Shown: in pieces, positions 26,408 through 38,200 of the stretch
Layout: the number at the start of each line of letters is the position of its first letter
Numbering within the stretch: the stretch's first letter is position 1
From: Candidatus Nitronereus thalassa
GTDB lineage: Bacteria; Nitrospirota; Nitrospiria; Nitrospirales; UBA8639
Length of the DNA stretch: 64,000 nt
Direction: 5' to 3'
NCBI RefSeq assembly: GCF_032191465.1
Contig: NZ_JAQOUE010000001.1
Coordinates: forward strand, 1,364,001 to 1,428,000
Position numbers and translations under genes: made by a program
Notes under the pieces: model-generated
Database searches by the model: none
What the model was told of the DNA's origin: nothing
Seen by the model: the letters and a program-made list of their open reading frames with translations, nothing else

Positions 26408-27298
26408 ATGAACGTAGGAATTCATCACCAAAAAGGCGGGAAATTAGGGATATTATTAGGAACGGTCCTTTCCACAATTCTCCTCGGTTTGGTCACCGCT
26501 TTATATTATGAGATCTTTGTTGGCTTATGGTACGACTGGGACCATGACCCTAACTATTCACATGGGTTTATTGTTCCATTTATGTCCGTATATTTTGTTT
26601 ATGAACGATGGGGACAACTGCAAAAACTTCCACATCAGCCTCATCTGCTAGGAATTCCCGTCCTGATATTGGGAGTCGCCATGTTAGTGATTGGATCTGT
26701 TGGGGCAGAATTATTTGCCCAGCGAGTCTCCTTCATTGTGGTTATTTCAGGGCTGGTCCTACTGATATTCGGAAAACGTATACTCCTGACCCTAAGCCTT
26801 CCCCTGGTGTTTCTCCTATTTATGATTCCGCTTCCTGCCATTGTCGTGAATACTATTGCTTTCCCCCTGCAAATTTTTGCCGCTCAAACAGCATCTTTTT
26901 GCTTGTTTAACCTGGGAATTCCGGTTCTCCGGGAAGGCAACCTCATTTCTTTAGCTGGGTCGACTCTAGAAGTCGCCGAGGCCTGCAGTGGTCTTCGATC
27001 TTTGGTTGCCTTACTCGCATTGGGAACGGTGTATGCCTATTTTTCACAACGACAAATGTGGAAACGTTGGACGCTGGTCTTGCTGTCAATCCCGATCGCA
27101 ATTTTAGCCAATGCGTTTCGTGTCACGGGAACAGGGATTTTAGCCAATTATTGGGGAACGGAAGCTGCTGAAGGGTTTTATCATACGTTTGAAGGCTGGA
27201 TCGTGTTTGTGGTGGCCTTCATTCTATTGTTGGCATGCGGTACGCTCATTGGGAAAATCGGCAAACACTCACGAAGACAGTCGACAATGTCGGTCTAA
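26408..27298 (+). CDS. xrtA: Exosortase A
   Basis: This 296-residue multi-pass inner-membrane transpeptidase recognises PEP-CTERM tails and transfers or cleaves them, as sortases do in Gram-positives. The three catalytic residues are visible: Cys193 in EACSGLRSLVALL, Arg238 in ANAFRVTGTG and His259 in FYHTFEGW. About eight hydrophobic segments fit the family. epsI follows 82 bases later as a separate gene, whereas in some genomes it is fused to the exosortase. The prsK and prsR genes after it identify the XrtA subtype. No PEP-CTERM tail was found on any protein encoded in the window. Confidence 0.94.
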   Translation: MNVGIHHQKGGKLGILLGTVLSTILLGLVTALYYEIFVGLWYDWDHDPNYSHGFIVPFMSVYFVYERWGQLQKLPHQPHLLGIPVLILGVAMLVIGSVGAELFAQRVSFIVVISGLVLLIFGKRILLTLSLPLVFLLFMIPLPAIVVNTIAFPLQIFAAQTASFCLFNLGIPVLREGNLISLAGSTLEVAEACSGLRSLVALLALGTVYAYFSQRQMWKRWTLVLLSIPIAILANAFRVTGTGILANYWGTEAAEGFYHTFEGWIVFVVAFILLLACGTLIGKIGKHSRRQSTMSV

Positions 27299-27380
27299 CC
27301 AACAATTCCATAGAAGAAAGTGGTCTGGCCGAAGGACACTGAGAAAATAAGAACCACATGCTTTTTCAAACGGAGTAATT

Positions 27381-28055
27381 ATGAAACCCTGGCCATTCGT
27401 CGTAGCCTCCTTAATATTGGTCGGAACTATTGGTCTCATCCAATCGCTTTCCCGAGGTGAGACCCCACTGACCAAGAAATCATTTTCCGAATTTCCCATG
27501 ATCCTTGCTGATCGTTGGGAAGGGAAAGAACTCCCACTTGATCAAGAGATTCTGGATATCCTGAAGGTGAGCGAATATTTGATGAGAATTTATACCCCCA
27601 AACCATCCTTGGACTCGACTGATATCGCTCCGGTCCCAGTTTCACTTTACATCGGTTACTACGAGAGCCAACGCACAGGCGCCACCTATCATTCTCCGAA
27701 AAACTGCTTACCGGGCGCCGGCTGGAGTTTTGCGGAAACGAAAATGACTTGGGTTCCTATTGGCAATAGCGGACAATCAATACTTATCAACGAAGTCCTA
27801 ATTCAAAAGGGTGTTGACAAACAACTGGTCCTATACTGGTACCATGATCGCGGGCGAGTTATCGCCAGCGAATACTGGGCAAAAGCCTATATGATTTGGG
27901 ATTCCATGACCCAAAATCGCACGGATGGTTCATTGGTCAGAATCATTGTCCCGGTCTCCGGCACCACGAAAGAGGCATTCAAACTGGGGACGACCTTTCT
28001 CAATGATATGTGGCCATCTCTGTTATCTTATATGCCTTCTTCCTCCATGACGTGA
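27381..28055 (+). CDS. epsI: EpsI family protein, exosortase-associated
   Basis: This 224-residue protein has an N-terminal membrane segment (about residues 4-22) and the EpsI/DUF3485 domain: YIGYYESQRTGATYHSPKNC, LPGAGWSF and VLYWYHDRGRVIASEYWAK. The conserved HSPKNCLPG region contains a possible active or metal site. EpsI is needed for exopolysaccharide production in the Methylobacillus system where it was named; its reaction is not known. GGAG precedes the ATG. prsK starts ten bases after its stop. Confidence 0.92.
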   Translation: MKPWPFVVASLILVGTIGLIQSLSRGETPLTKKSFSEFPMILADRWEGKELPLDQEILDILKVSEYLMRIYTPKPSLDSTDIAPVPVSLYIGYYESQRTGATYHSPKNCLPGAGWSFAETKMTWVPIGNSGQSILINEVLIQKGVDKQLVLYWYHDRGRVIASEYWAKAYMIWDSMTQNRTDGSLVRIIVPVSGTTKEAFKLGTTFLNDMWPSLLSYMPSSSMT

Positions 28056-28065
28056 GGTCTCAGTC

Positions 28066-30135
28066 ATGGACCTTATCTGGCTCGTCCCACTATTTCTCAG
28101 TTCTCTCGCTTGCTTGTTTCTTATAGGGGGCATCCTTCTCAAACGGTCACGGGGGCCCGTGGAACAGGCTTTAGTAGCAGTCATTGCGACTACGGGGTGG
28201 ATTCAAGCTAACACCGCTTTAGGTCTTCTAAACGGCGAGGGACGAATCCTATGGCAACAATTGGTTATGGCAGGAGAAATTGTGTTTCCCATCGCACTCT
28301 ATAAAGTCGGCGCATCGTTTATTAGTGAACATTACGCAGAAAACATCTCCGAAACCACTTGGAGGTTTCGGGCCCTCTGCCTCTTGGGAATACTATGTAC
28401 AGGGCTCCTCATTGCGCCAGCCTTCCTTTCTTCCATTGGACCTTTCGAACTTCACTCTATACAGGGCAAGGTCATTAGCTTGTATTTTTTAGTCGCATTG
28501 GTGGTGGGATTAGCCCAATTGGAACAAGTCCTTCGAGCCTCACGCGACCCCCTTCGCTATCAAATCAAATTCGTGATTATAGGTTTAGGAAGTTTGGCAG
28601 GATTTGCCATCATTCAATCAAGCCAATGGGACCTTTTTCTCCAGGAGAACCAGGGATTTGTTTTTGCAGATGGCCTTATTACCTTTTTCTCTCTTATTCT
28701 AATTGGCTTTGGTCTGGGTCGATGGCATTTTCACGATATGAGTCATGCCGTCTCCATATCTCCACAGGCCTTATACACCTCAATGACCCTCCTCATTGTG
28801 GGGGGATATTTCATTATCGTAGGAGGACTCGGAGAACTGATTAGACGATCGAATTGGGCCATGGCGGAATCGGTTGGAGTATTGGTGGTTTTTACCGCCT
28901 GTATCGCTCTCATCGTGGTGCTCTCATCGCGCCAAGTCAAAGCAGAACTTCGACTTCTCCTCGCCAGACATTTTCTAGGCTCAAAATATGATTATCGCCT
29001 TAAATGGATCGAGGTCACGGAATCATTCCGAGCATGTGATTCGGTCGACAGCATTTTAGATATTTGCCTGGATCTGCTAATTCGAACATTTGGGGCCCAA
29101 CACGTCACAACTTGGTTGCTTTATGAAGCGGATGGACGGTTTCATCAGGTTCGATCTGCGAACATCGAGCCGCCGCCGCCGCCATTACCGATCCATCACC
29201 AGATGCACCAACTGATTCAGTCCCAGGAAGAAATTATCGATCTCTCTCGTCTTGAGATAGCACATTCTCCGGAATGGAAATCCTTTTTGCAATCGACCGA
29301 CGCACACCTATGTATTCCTTTACGTTCCTCAGAGACGCTACACGGCTTCATTACCCTCAGCCGCCAATTTGGCGACCGTCACTATCGCCAAGACGATTTT
29401 GACTTAATGACATCTATCACTCATTACGTCTCCGTGCAATTAACGCAAGCGCGACTTTCCGAAGAGCGAACAGCCACCGCGAAATGGGAAGCTGTAAGCC
29501 GTTTTTCCGCCTTTTACCTTCACGACTTAAAAACTCTGATTGCTGGGCTCTCCATGGTAGCCCAAAACGCCAAGACACATGGCAACGATCCTGCCTTTCA
29601 AGAATCGGCTATGCGCACCGTCACGAATACGGTGACAAAACTTACCGGCCTCATCAATAAACTATCCGTCCAATCAAAATCCGTCACTGTTGAGCAGGCC
29701 GAATCCTTTCATACCGTCAACATCAATGACATTATTCTTGAAGCCATTCGTTCATTGTCTTCCAGCATGGAAGAACCCGCATTATCCATGACACCAACTT
29801 TACCACCGGTTTCTATCGTGCCTGACCAATTCAAACAATTATTTATGAATCTCATGATGAATGCGAAACAATCCGCAGGAGAAGCTGGAAAAGTTAGGGT
29901 ATCGACTGTACCTAAGCCTGGAGCCGTTGCCATTACCATTGCCGACTCCGGACCAGGGATTCCCGAATCGCAATTACGAACCCTCTTCCAGCCATTCAAA
30001 ACAACCAAGAAGGATGGATTCGGAATTGGGTTGTATCAATGTAAATCCATTGTCGAACAATCAAAGGGCTCCATACGAATTGAGAGTCAAGAAGGACAGG
30101 GAACGCACGTCCATATCGTCTTGCCAGCAGCATGA
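28066..30135 (+). CDS. prsK: XrtA-system histidine kinase PrsK
   Basis: This 689-residue kinase begins with about eight hydrophobic segments (residues 1-285), followed by a cytoplasmic GAF-like domain (about 310-465). The kinase core follows: phosphoacceptor region FSAFYLHDLKTLIAGLS (His486) and HATPase blocks QLFMNLMMNAKQSAGEAG, DSGPGIPESQ and FGIGLYQCKSIV. This architecture is that of PrsK, which pairs with PrsR at XrtA loci. GAGG precedes the ATG. It is coupled closely to epsI and 36 bases before prsR. Confidence 0.93.
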   Translation: MDLIWLVPLFLSSLACLFLIGGILLKRSRGPVEQALVAVIATTGWIQANTALGLLNGEGRILWQQLVMAGEIVFPIALYKVGASFISEHYAENISETTWRFRALCLLGILCTGLLIAPAFLSSIGPFELHSIQGKVISLYFLVALVVGLAQLEQVLRASRDPLRYQIKFVIIGLGSLAGFAIIQSSQWDLFLQENQGFVFADGLITFFSLILIGFGLGRWHFHDMSHAVSISPQALYTSMTLLIVGGYFIIVGGLGELIRRSNWAMAESVGVLVVFTACIALIVVLSSRQVKAELRLLLARHFLGSKYDYRLKWIEVTESFRACDSVDSILDICLDLLIRTFGAQHVTTWLLYEADGRFHQVRSANIEPPPPPLPIHHQMHQLIQSQEEIIDLSRLEIAHSPEWKSFLQSTDAHLCIPLRSSETLHGFITLSRQFGDRHYRQDDFDLMTSITHYVSVQLTQARLSEERTATAKWEAVSRFSAFYLHDLKTLIAGLSMVAQNAKTHGNDPAFQESAMRTVTNTVTKLTGLINKLSVQSKSVTVEQAESFHTVNINDIILEAIRSLSSSMEEPALSMTPTLPPVSIVPDQFKQLFMNLMMNAKQSAGEAGKVRVSTVPKPGAVAITIADSGPGIPESQLRTLFQPFKTTKKDGFGIGLYQCKSIVEQSKGSIRIESQEGQGTHVHIVLPAA

Positions 30136-30171
30136 GCGCACTATCCCTATCACGGACGAAGGAGAGATACT

Positions 30172-31590
30172 ATGAAACCATCAGCGACCAAGACGAAGAC
30201 TGAAGTGGAAGAACAGGAATTAGAATCTTCCAAGAAAAAGAGGCCTCATCCCACACTCCTGCTTATCGAGGATGACGAAGACCTTCGACAACAAATGAAA
30301 TGGGCCCTTAGCTCCAACTACGAACTCCGAGAAGCAGTTGATAGGGCCTCCGCGGTGGAGATCGTGCAAAACGAGCCGGTCCATTTTGCTATTTTAGATC
30401 TGGGGTTGCCGCCACATGCCAACGACGCAATTGAAGGCTTAGCTGCCCTCGAAGATATGTTGTCAGTCAACCGTGATTTAAAAATTATCATGGCCACTGG
30501 CAACACCGATCGACGACATGCGCTTAAAGCCATTGAACTTGGGGCCTACGATTTTTTGGAAAAACCAGTAGATCTGGAGGTGCTCAAAGTCGTCCTCCAA
30601 CGAGCCGACTACATTCTTCGTCTTGAACGAGAAAACCGCTCTTTAAGGAAACAAGAAGATCAAACTGATTTTGAAGCCATTATCGGCACCAGCACACCGA
30701 TGCAAAAAGTATTCGAAGTCGTCAGACGAGTTGCCAAATCCGACATTTCGGTACTTGTGATCGGAGAAAGCGGCACCGGGAAGGAACTCATTGCCCGGGC
30801 GCTCCATCATCAGAGTGACCGCGCCAGGGGTCCGTTCATCGCGATCAACTGCGGCGCCATCCCAGAGAATTTGCTGGAAAGCGAATTATTCGGTCACGAA
30901 AAAGGCGCCTTTACCGGTGCCCATGCCCGCCGCAAAGGCCGCATCGAATCCGCAGACAAAGGCACATTGTTTTTAGACGAAATTGGGGAACTGCCAACAG
31001 CCTTGCAAGTAAAACTCCTCCGGGTGCTACAAGAACGATGCATCGAGCGAGTGGGAGGTCGGGAATCTATCGAAATCGATTCAAGAATTGTCGCAGCCAC
31101 CAATATTGACCTCGAAAAAGCCATGGCTCAAGGGCAATTTCGCGAAGACCTTTACTATCGGTTGAATACCGTAACGATTCCGATCCCTCCCTTAAAAGAT
31201 CGAGGGGGGGATATTATCCTACTCGCGGAACGATTTCTCCAACGCATTGCCGATGGCGCAGGGAAAAAATTTGCAGGGTTTACCAAGGAAGCCAAGATCA
31301 GTATCGAACGATATCACTGGCCCGGAAATGTCCGAGAATTGGAAAATCGCATTAAACGGGCCGTAGCCATGGCCGATGGGAACCGGATTACTCCTGAAGA
31401 CGTTCAGTTGGATTCACCAACGGTTGGATATTCAGGGTATACCCTCAAAAATGCTCGAGAAGCGGTTGAACGTGAACTCATTCAACGCACCCTGGAGAAA
31501 ACCGGTGGCAATATCACACGTGCGGCTTCTGAGCTTGGTGTCAGTCGGCCAACACTACATGAATTAATTACTCGATATTCACTTCGATAG
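30172..31590 (+). CDS. prsR: XrtA-system sigma-54 response regulator PrsR
   Basis: This 472-residue regulator has a lysine-rich leader, a receiver domain (phosphoacceptor D76 in [10 protein letters not shown]), an AAA+ domain ([32 protein letters not shown]) and a Fis-type helix-turn-helix ([20 protein letters not shown]). It matches PrsR, the partner of PrsK, which drives sigma-54 promoters of exopolysaccharide and PEP-CTERM genes. AAGGAGAG precedes the ATG. It ends the xrtA-epsI-prsK-prsR group. A second, separate NtrC-type regulator (GlrR) lies 4 kb upstream, so two sigma-54 activators flank the locus. Confidence 0.94.
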   Translation: MKPSATKTKTEVEEQELESSKKKRPHPTLLLIEDDEDLRQQMKWALSSNYELREAVDRASAVEIVQNEPVHFAILDLGLPPHANDAIEGLAALEDMLSVNRDLKIIMATGNTDRRHALKAIELGAYDFLEKPVDLEVLKVVLQRADYILRLERENRSLRKQEDQTDFEAIIGTSTPMQKVFEVVRRVAKSDISVLVIGESGTGKELIARALHHQSDRARGPFIAINCGAIPENLLESELFGHEKGAFTGAHARRKGRIESADKGTLFLDEIGELPTALQVKLLRVLQERCIERVGGRESIEIDSRIVAATNIDLEKAMAQGQFREDLYYRLNTVTIPIPPLKDRGGDIILLAERFLQRIADGAGKKFAGFTKEAKISIERYHWPGNVRELENRIKRAVAMADGNRITPEDVQLDSPTVGYSGYTLKNAREAVERELIQRTLEKTGGNITRAASELGVSRPTLHELITRYSLR

Positions 31591-32120
31591 TTCAATTCAC
31601 ACTCTACGGCCAAAAAGGAAAGGCAACAAATAGTAATCTGCACTTATTCGAAAAGAATGAGATTACGAAACGGGACGATCATTCGTAAATCCTAATTTTT
31701 CGTTCATCCCAGTTATTATTAGATACTAGTTGAGGGTACCTTGTTATAAACAATAAGTGGATTTGAAATATTAGAAAAAACAACAATGCCTCACTAACAA
31801 TCCATCGGTTTTGTCACTATCGGCCTTTTGTTATCATCAAAACTCATTCTCCTTCTTTCCCTCTTCCAGAATTTCTAACAATTTCTTCAGCTGACCAAAT
31901 CTATTGATTTATTAGCGAAATTCCTTCTTCATTTTCCTTGAACTTGGCACAAAAGAAACAGCCTAAAAAAATAGTGCTTAAACAACCTACAAGTTCTTTC
32001 ATTAAAGTCTTTACCTTTCCCTCCGATAAAGGATGGAGCAACAGTTAGAATGATTTAATCGAGAGACAATAAACCTATTCATGCCTATGAACGATTGTTG
32101 AAACACATAGTTTTTCGGCC
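31591..32120. other. Long leader/intergenic region upstream of the riboswitch
   Basis: About 530 AT-rich bases with no credible coding frame. A TTGGCAC at 31944-31950 resembles a sigma-54 -24 element but has no matching -12 GC. The promoter of the riboswitch transcript should be in the right part, but I could not identify it with confidence. Confidence 0.5.
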
Positions 32121-32207
32121 CCTTCTCGATAACGGCAAACCCATTGTGAAATGGGGACGCAAAGCCACGGGTCAGTGAATAAACACTGATAGCCGGGTTA
32201 CCGAAGG
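32121..32207 (+). promoter_or_regulatory. Cyclic-di-GMP-I (GEMM-I) riboswitch aptamer
   Basis: The aptamer is directly recognisable. P1 pairs CCTTC (32121-32125) with GAAGG (32203-32207). After GGCAAACC comes a six-pair stem closed by a GUGA (GNRA) tetraloop (CCCATT/AATGGG). Then follow the near-invariant GACGCAAAGCCACGGG, a TCAGTG/CACTGA stem, and GCCGGGTTACCG, which carries the tetraloop receptor side and the conserved 3' strand. These are the elements of class I c-di-GMP aptamers. It lies 60 bases upstream of the giant gene's ATG on the same strand, so it should set that gene's expression in response to c-di-GMP. Confidence 0.94.
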
Positions 32208-32212
32208 AAGGG

Positions 32213-32263
32213 AAGAGCATACGCTCTCCGAGAGGATGGGGCCATCCGACTTATAAGGAGGAG
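32213..32263 (+). promoter_or_regulatory. Candidate riboswitch expression platform and ribosome binding site
   Basis: Between aptamer and ATG there are two hairpins: AGAGC-ATAC-GCTCT (32214-32227) and GGATG-GGGC-CATCC (32234-32247). An alternative pairing CTCT/AGAG (32224-32234) excludes the first. The ribosome binding site AAGGAGGAG is at 32255-32263, and CTCC at 32226-32229 could pair with its GGAG. There is no U-tract, so translational control is more likely than transcription termination. The direction of control cannot be read from sequence alone. Confidence 0.55.
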
Positions 32264-32267
32264 TCCC

Positions 32268-35200
32268 ATGTCGCACCGGAGCGTCGTTTGTACGTTTTAC
32301 GCCTTTATCATTTTTACTCTTCTCACCCTATTCCCCTTCCAAGTTTTTGGTGCGAATGATGGAGAAGTTAGCCTCACATGGAATTTAAATGGTGAGTCGG
32401 ATATTTTTTCCTACAACCTCTACTTTGGAACTCAGTCGGGAAATTATAATGCCCCAGGCTCTCCCATCTCCATAACGCACCCGCAAAATTCTACCACTGT
32501 AACCAGACTTCAAACTGGACAAGAATACTTTTTCGCCCTAACGGCTATTGATCAAGCTGGACTTCAGAGTCCACCCAGTGATGAAATTAGTACCGTCGTA
32601 CCCGGTAGCATTGCCGACACCACGCCCCCAAGCACCCCGGTCCTGCAATCGGCGGTAGCGAATTCTTCCACGCAAGCCACGCTGACCTGGGCGGCCGCTA
32701 CTGATAATGTCGGGGTCACGGGCTATACCCTCTATCGCGACAATAATCCGATCACTACCACGTCGAACCTGACGTTTGTCGATACCACGCTCTCCCCCGA
32801 CACCACCTATGACTACTTCGTGATGGCTCATGACGCGGCAAACAATTCGTCAGGCGCGTCTGCTCCCATGGCAGTAACTACCACCAGTGCTGGTGATAGC
32901 TCACCGGTCGTCGCGTGGAAAGCCCCTGATCAAAATCCGGGGGGCGCGTGGATAAACTCGGGCTGGGATAATCGTACCTTCCGCATCTTGCTCGATGGCG
33001 ACTCCATCACCCGCTCGGGCTCCACGATCCAGCTTACCCTTCAAGGACGCTCCTCCGGCAGTTATACACTTCAACGCGTTTCGCTCGTACAACGAGATGG
33101 CAATACCCTCAATGGAGTGGATACGAGTTCCCGGCAGGTGACCTTTGGTGGGTCATGGAACTCCGGCGTCACGGTCCCCGCCGGCCAGACCGTCACCAGC
33201 GATCCTATTGCCTTTGATTTGGTCGCGGGCCAGGATGTGTTTCTCACCTTCTGGGCACCAGCGGGACAGCCTACAGCCTATTACACCATTTACACCACAG
33301 GCACGAACACCTCCGCATGGGTCATTCAGGGTGCGGACCAGAGCTCAGCGATTGATTGGGAAAGTTTCAACATCCCCTCTGGGCAGACAAGACCATATAT
33401 CTATACGGCCGCAACCCTGGAAGTGCTCAGCTCTGGGGGAACTCCCGCGGATACCACGCCGCCGAGTGTGACATCGATTACGTCTGCGGTAGCGGACTCC
33501 GCCACGCAAGCCACCCTCACGTGGGCTCCAGCTACCGATAACGTGGGGGTCACCGGCTATACCCTCTATCGCAACAATAATCCCATCACCACCACGGCGA
33601 ACTTGTCCTACGTGGATGCGCAACTTTCTCCCTCGACCACCTATGCCTATACCGTGGTGGCTCATGATGCTGAGGAGAATACCTCTGCCTCGTCGGCGGC
33701 GGCCTCCGTCACAACACCCGCACTGCCCGATACCACCCCACCGAGCACTCCGATCATGCAATCAGCGGTGGCTAACTCCTCAACGCAAGCCACACTTACG
33801 TGGTCGGCGGCCACGGATAACGTCGGCGTCACTGGCTATACCCTCTATCGCGACAACAACCCGGTCACCACCACGGCGAACTTATCCTACGTGGATTCTC
33901 AGCTTTCACCTTCGACCACCTATGCCTATACCGTGGTGGCTCACGATGCTGAAAACAACGATTCCGCTCCCTCGACTGCAGCCTCTGTAACTACTGCGGC
34001 TCCTGCCGACACCACGCCCCCAAGCACCCCGGTCCTGCAATCGGCGGTAGCGAATTCTTCCACGCAAGCCACGCTGACCTGGGCGGCCGCTACTGATAAT
34101 GTCGGGGTCACGGGCTATACCCTCTATCGCGACAATAATCCGATCACTACCACGTCGAACCTGACGTTTGTCGATACCACGCTCTCCCCCGACACCACCT
34201 ATGACTACTTCGTGATGGCTCATGACGCGGCAAACAATTCGTCAGGCGCGTCTGCTCCCATGGCAGTAACTACCACCAGTGCTGGTGATAGCTCACCGGT
34301 CGTCGCGTGGAAAGCCCCTGATCAAAATCCGGGGGGCGCGTGGATAAACTCGGGCTGGGATAATCGTACCTTCCGCATCTTGCTCGATGGCGACTCCATC
34401 ACCCGCTCGGGCTCCACGATCCAGCTTACCCTTCAAGGACGCTCCTCCGGCAGTTATACACTTCAACGCGTTTCGCTCGTACAACGAGATGGCAATACCC
34501 TCAATGGAGTGGATACGAGTTCCCGGCAGGTGACCTTTGGTGGGTCATGGAACTCCGGCGTCACGGTCCCCGCCGGCCAGACCGTCACCAGCGATCCTAT
34601 TGCCTTTGATTTGGTCGCGGGCCAGGATGTGTTTCTCACCTTCTGGGCACCAGCGGGACAGCCTACAGCCTATTACACCATTTACACCACAGGCACGAAC
34701 ACCTCCGCATGGGTCATTCAGGGTGCGGACCAGAGCTCAGCGATTGATTGGGAAAGTTTCAACATCCCCTCTGGGCAGACAAGACCATATATCTATACGG
34801 CCGCAACCCTGGAAGTGCTCAGCTCTGGGGGAACTCCCGCGGATACCACGCCGCCGAGTGTGACATCGATTACGTCTGCGGTAGCGGACTCCGCCACGCA
34901 AGCCACCCTCACGTGGGCTCCAGCTACCGATAACGTGGGGGTCACCGGCTATACCCTCTATCGCAACAATAATCCCATCACCACCACGGCGAACTTGTCC
35001 TACGTGGATGCGCAACTTTCTCCCTCGACCACCTATGCCTATACCGTGGTGGCTCATGATGCTGAGGAGAATACCTCTGCCTCGTCGGCGGCGGCCTCCG
35101 TCACAACACCCGCACTGCCCGATACCACCCCACCGAGCACTCCGATCATGCAATCAGCGGTGGCTAACTCCTCAACGCAAGCCACACTTACGTGGTCGGC

Positions 35201-38200
35201 GGCCACGGATAACGTCGGCGTCACTGGCTATACCCTCTATCGCGACAACAACCCGGTCACCACCACGGCGAACTTATCCTACGTGGATTCTCAGCTTTCA
35301 CCTTCGACCACCTATGCCTATACCGTGGTGGCTCACGATGCTGAAAACAACGATTCCGCTCCCTCGACTGCAGCCTCTGTAACTACTGCGGCTCCTGCCG
35401 ACACCACGCCCCCAAGCACCCCGGTCCTGCAATCGGCGGTAGCGAATTCTTCCACGCAAGCCACGCTGACCTGGGCGGCCGCTACTGATAATGTCGGGGT
35501 CACGGGCTATACCCTCTATCGCGACAATAATCCGATCACTACCACGTCGAACCTGACGTTTGTCGATACCACGCTCTCCCCCGACACCACCTATGACTAC
35601 TTCGTGATGGCTCATGACGCGGCAAACAATTCGTCAGGCGCGTCTGCTCCCATGGCAGTAACTACCACCAGTGCTGGTGATAGCTCACCGGTCGTCGCGT
35701 GGAAAGCCCCTGATCAAAATCCGGGGGGCGCGTGGATAAACTCGGGCTGGGATAATCGTACCTTCCGCATCTTGCTCGATGGCGACTCCATCACCCGCTC
35801 GGGCTCCACGATCCAGCTTACCCTTCAAGGACGCTCCTCCGGCAGTTATACACTTCAACGCGTTTCGCTCGTACAACGAGATGGCAATACCCTCAATGGA
35901 GTGGATACGAGTTCCCGGCAGGTGACCTTTGGTGGGTCATGGAACTCCGGCGTCACGGTCCCCGCCGGCCAGACCGTCACCAGCGATCCTATTGCCTTTG
36001 ATTTGGTCGCGGGCCAGGATGTGTTTCTCACCTTCTGGGCACCAGCGGGACAGCCTACAGCCTATTACACCATTTACACCACAGGCACGAACACCTCCGC
36101 ATGGGTCATTCAGGGTGCGGACCAGAGCTCAGCGATTGATTGGGAAAGTTTCAACATCCCCTCTGGGCAGACAAGACCATATATCTATACGGCCGCAACC
36201 CTGGAAGTGCTCAGCTCTGGGGGAACTCCCGCGGATACCACGCCGCCGAGTGTGACATCGATTACGTCTGCGGTAGCGGACTCCGCCACGCAAGCCACCC
36301 TCACGTGGGCTCCAGCTACCGATAACGTGGGGGTCACCGGCTATACCCTCTATCGCAACAATAATCCCATCACCACCACGGCGAACTTGTCCTACGTGGA
36401 TGCGCAACTTTCTCCCTCGACCACCTATGCCTATACCGTGGTGGCTCATGATGCTGAGGAGAATACCTCTGCCTCGTCGGCGGCGGCCTCCGTCACAACA
36501 CCCGCACTGCCCGATACCACCCCACCGACGGTCAGCATCACCGCCCCAACTTCAGGGGCCACCGTGCAAGGCACGGTGACGGTGACGGCCACGGCCTCCG
36601 ATAATGTTGGCGTCCTCGGCGTCCAGTTCCAACTAGATGGCCAGAACCTCGGGAATGAAGATACAACCAATACCTATAGTGCCGCGTGGGATACTTCGGC
36701 CACCTCGGCCGGCCCCCACACCCTCACAGCCATCGTCCGTGATGCCGCCGGCAATTCCACTACCTCGTCTCCTGTGATAATCACCATTGATAACGGAGGA
36801 AATTCCACAAACCCCGGTCCTTTGGCCATCACCAATCTCCAGGCACAAAGCGGAAAATCCTATCTTATTGGCCAGGCGCCAATCGCCAACAACCAAATTG
36901 TCTACATCGATCGTTGGTATACGTTCGACGTGATTCCCTCTGTCCTCACGGGTGCCACCTATATCCAAACCGCCAATGATGATAATGGTTCAACCACGGA
37001 CACCTTCCTAAGCTTTGATGTCAATCAACCCGTCACCGTCTACGTCGCTCACGACGACCGAATGACCACCAAACCTGCCTGGCTGAACACCTACACAGAG
37101 ACCGGACAATCTTTACAGTTGCCGTACACGACATTGCACATCTATAGGCGCACCTTCCCCGCTGGCACCGTCACGTTAGGCGGCAATAGAATCGGTCCAG
37201 GGGAATTCACCATGTACACCGTCGCCGTGAAACCCGAAACGGCACAGGTCCAAGACACCACGCCGCCCAGTGTGCCGTCAATTACTTCCGCCGTAGCCAA
37301 CTCTGCCAACCAAGCCACCCTCTCCTGGGCGGCCGCCACGGATAACGTCGGCGTCACCGGGTATACGCTGTATCGCGACAACAATCCGATCACCACCACG
37401 TCAAATTTGTCCTATGTCGATAGCAACTTAGCTCCGGCCTCCACCTATGCCTATACGGTCAGTGCGCAGGATGCGCAGAATAATGTTTCGGCTAAAAGTC
37501 CAAGCCTTTCGGTCACAACACACCCAGATTCACCTTCAGAACCGCCAGGAGCCCCTATTATTCAAGCAGTCCAACCGAATTCTGATTCACAGATGACTAT
37601 TACCTGGACGCCAGCTATAAATGAGGTTTTAGCGGGGGTTGAAGGTTCGGTTAACCTTGGATCGCAAGCCTATTGCCCGACTCTAGACCCACCGAACACA
37701 AGTCAACCTATTTTATCCATTGCCAGCGGTGATGTCAGTGACCTTCTCTCGAAAGTCTCATCAGCCCAACCTGGATCTACGATTCTACTTGCCGATGGAG
37801 TATATGCTCTACAGTCAAATCAATCCCTATCAATCAATACACCCGGCTTGACCATACGAAGCGCTTCAGGAAATCGTGAAGGGGTGAAAATTAGTGGGGG
37901 ATACAACAACATTACAGTTAAGGTGGATGACATTACCATTGCGGATGTAACATTGGATCAACCCACCAACCACAATATTCAAGTTCAGGGAGAATTGGGA
38001 ATCACGGGAACTAAGATTTACAATGTTCATATGCTGGATGCCGGCCAACAGTTTGTAAAAATAAGTGCGGGTGATGGCACTAACGGAAAGTTTGCAGACA
38101 ACGGTCTTGTGGCCTGTTCATTGATCGAGTATTCGACCTTCTCCAAAGGGACAAGCATATCCCCTCCCAGTTACACGAACGGAGTCGATTTACTCGCAGG

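Noticed and set aside
31944-31960. TTGGCAC resembling a sigma-54 -24 box upstream of the riboswitch
   Set aside because: The -12 position reads AC instead of GC with no TTGC, so the essential second half is missing.
32616-36528. Tandem repeats considered as a CRISPR-like or satellite array
   Set aside because: The unit is 1392 bases, fully coding and in frame; there are no short repeats with unique spacers.
32538-36968. Repeated long open frames on the minus strand and in other frames inside the giant gene
   Set aside because: They recur at exactly the 1392-bp repeat spacing and reflect codon periodicity of the real gene; no start signals or families.
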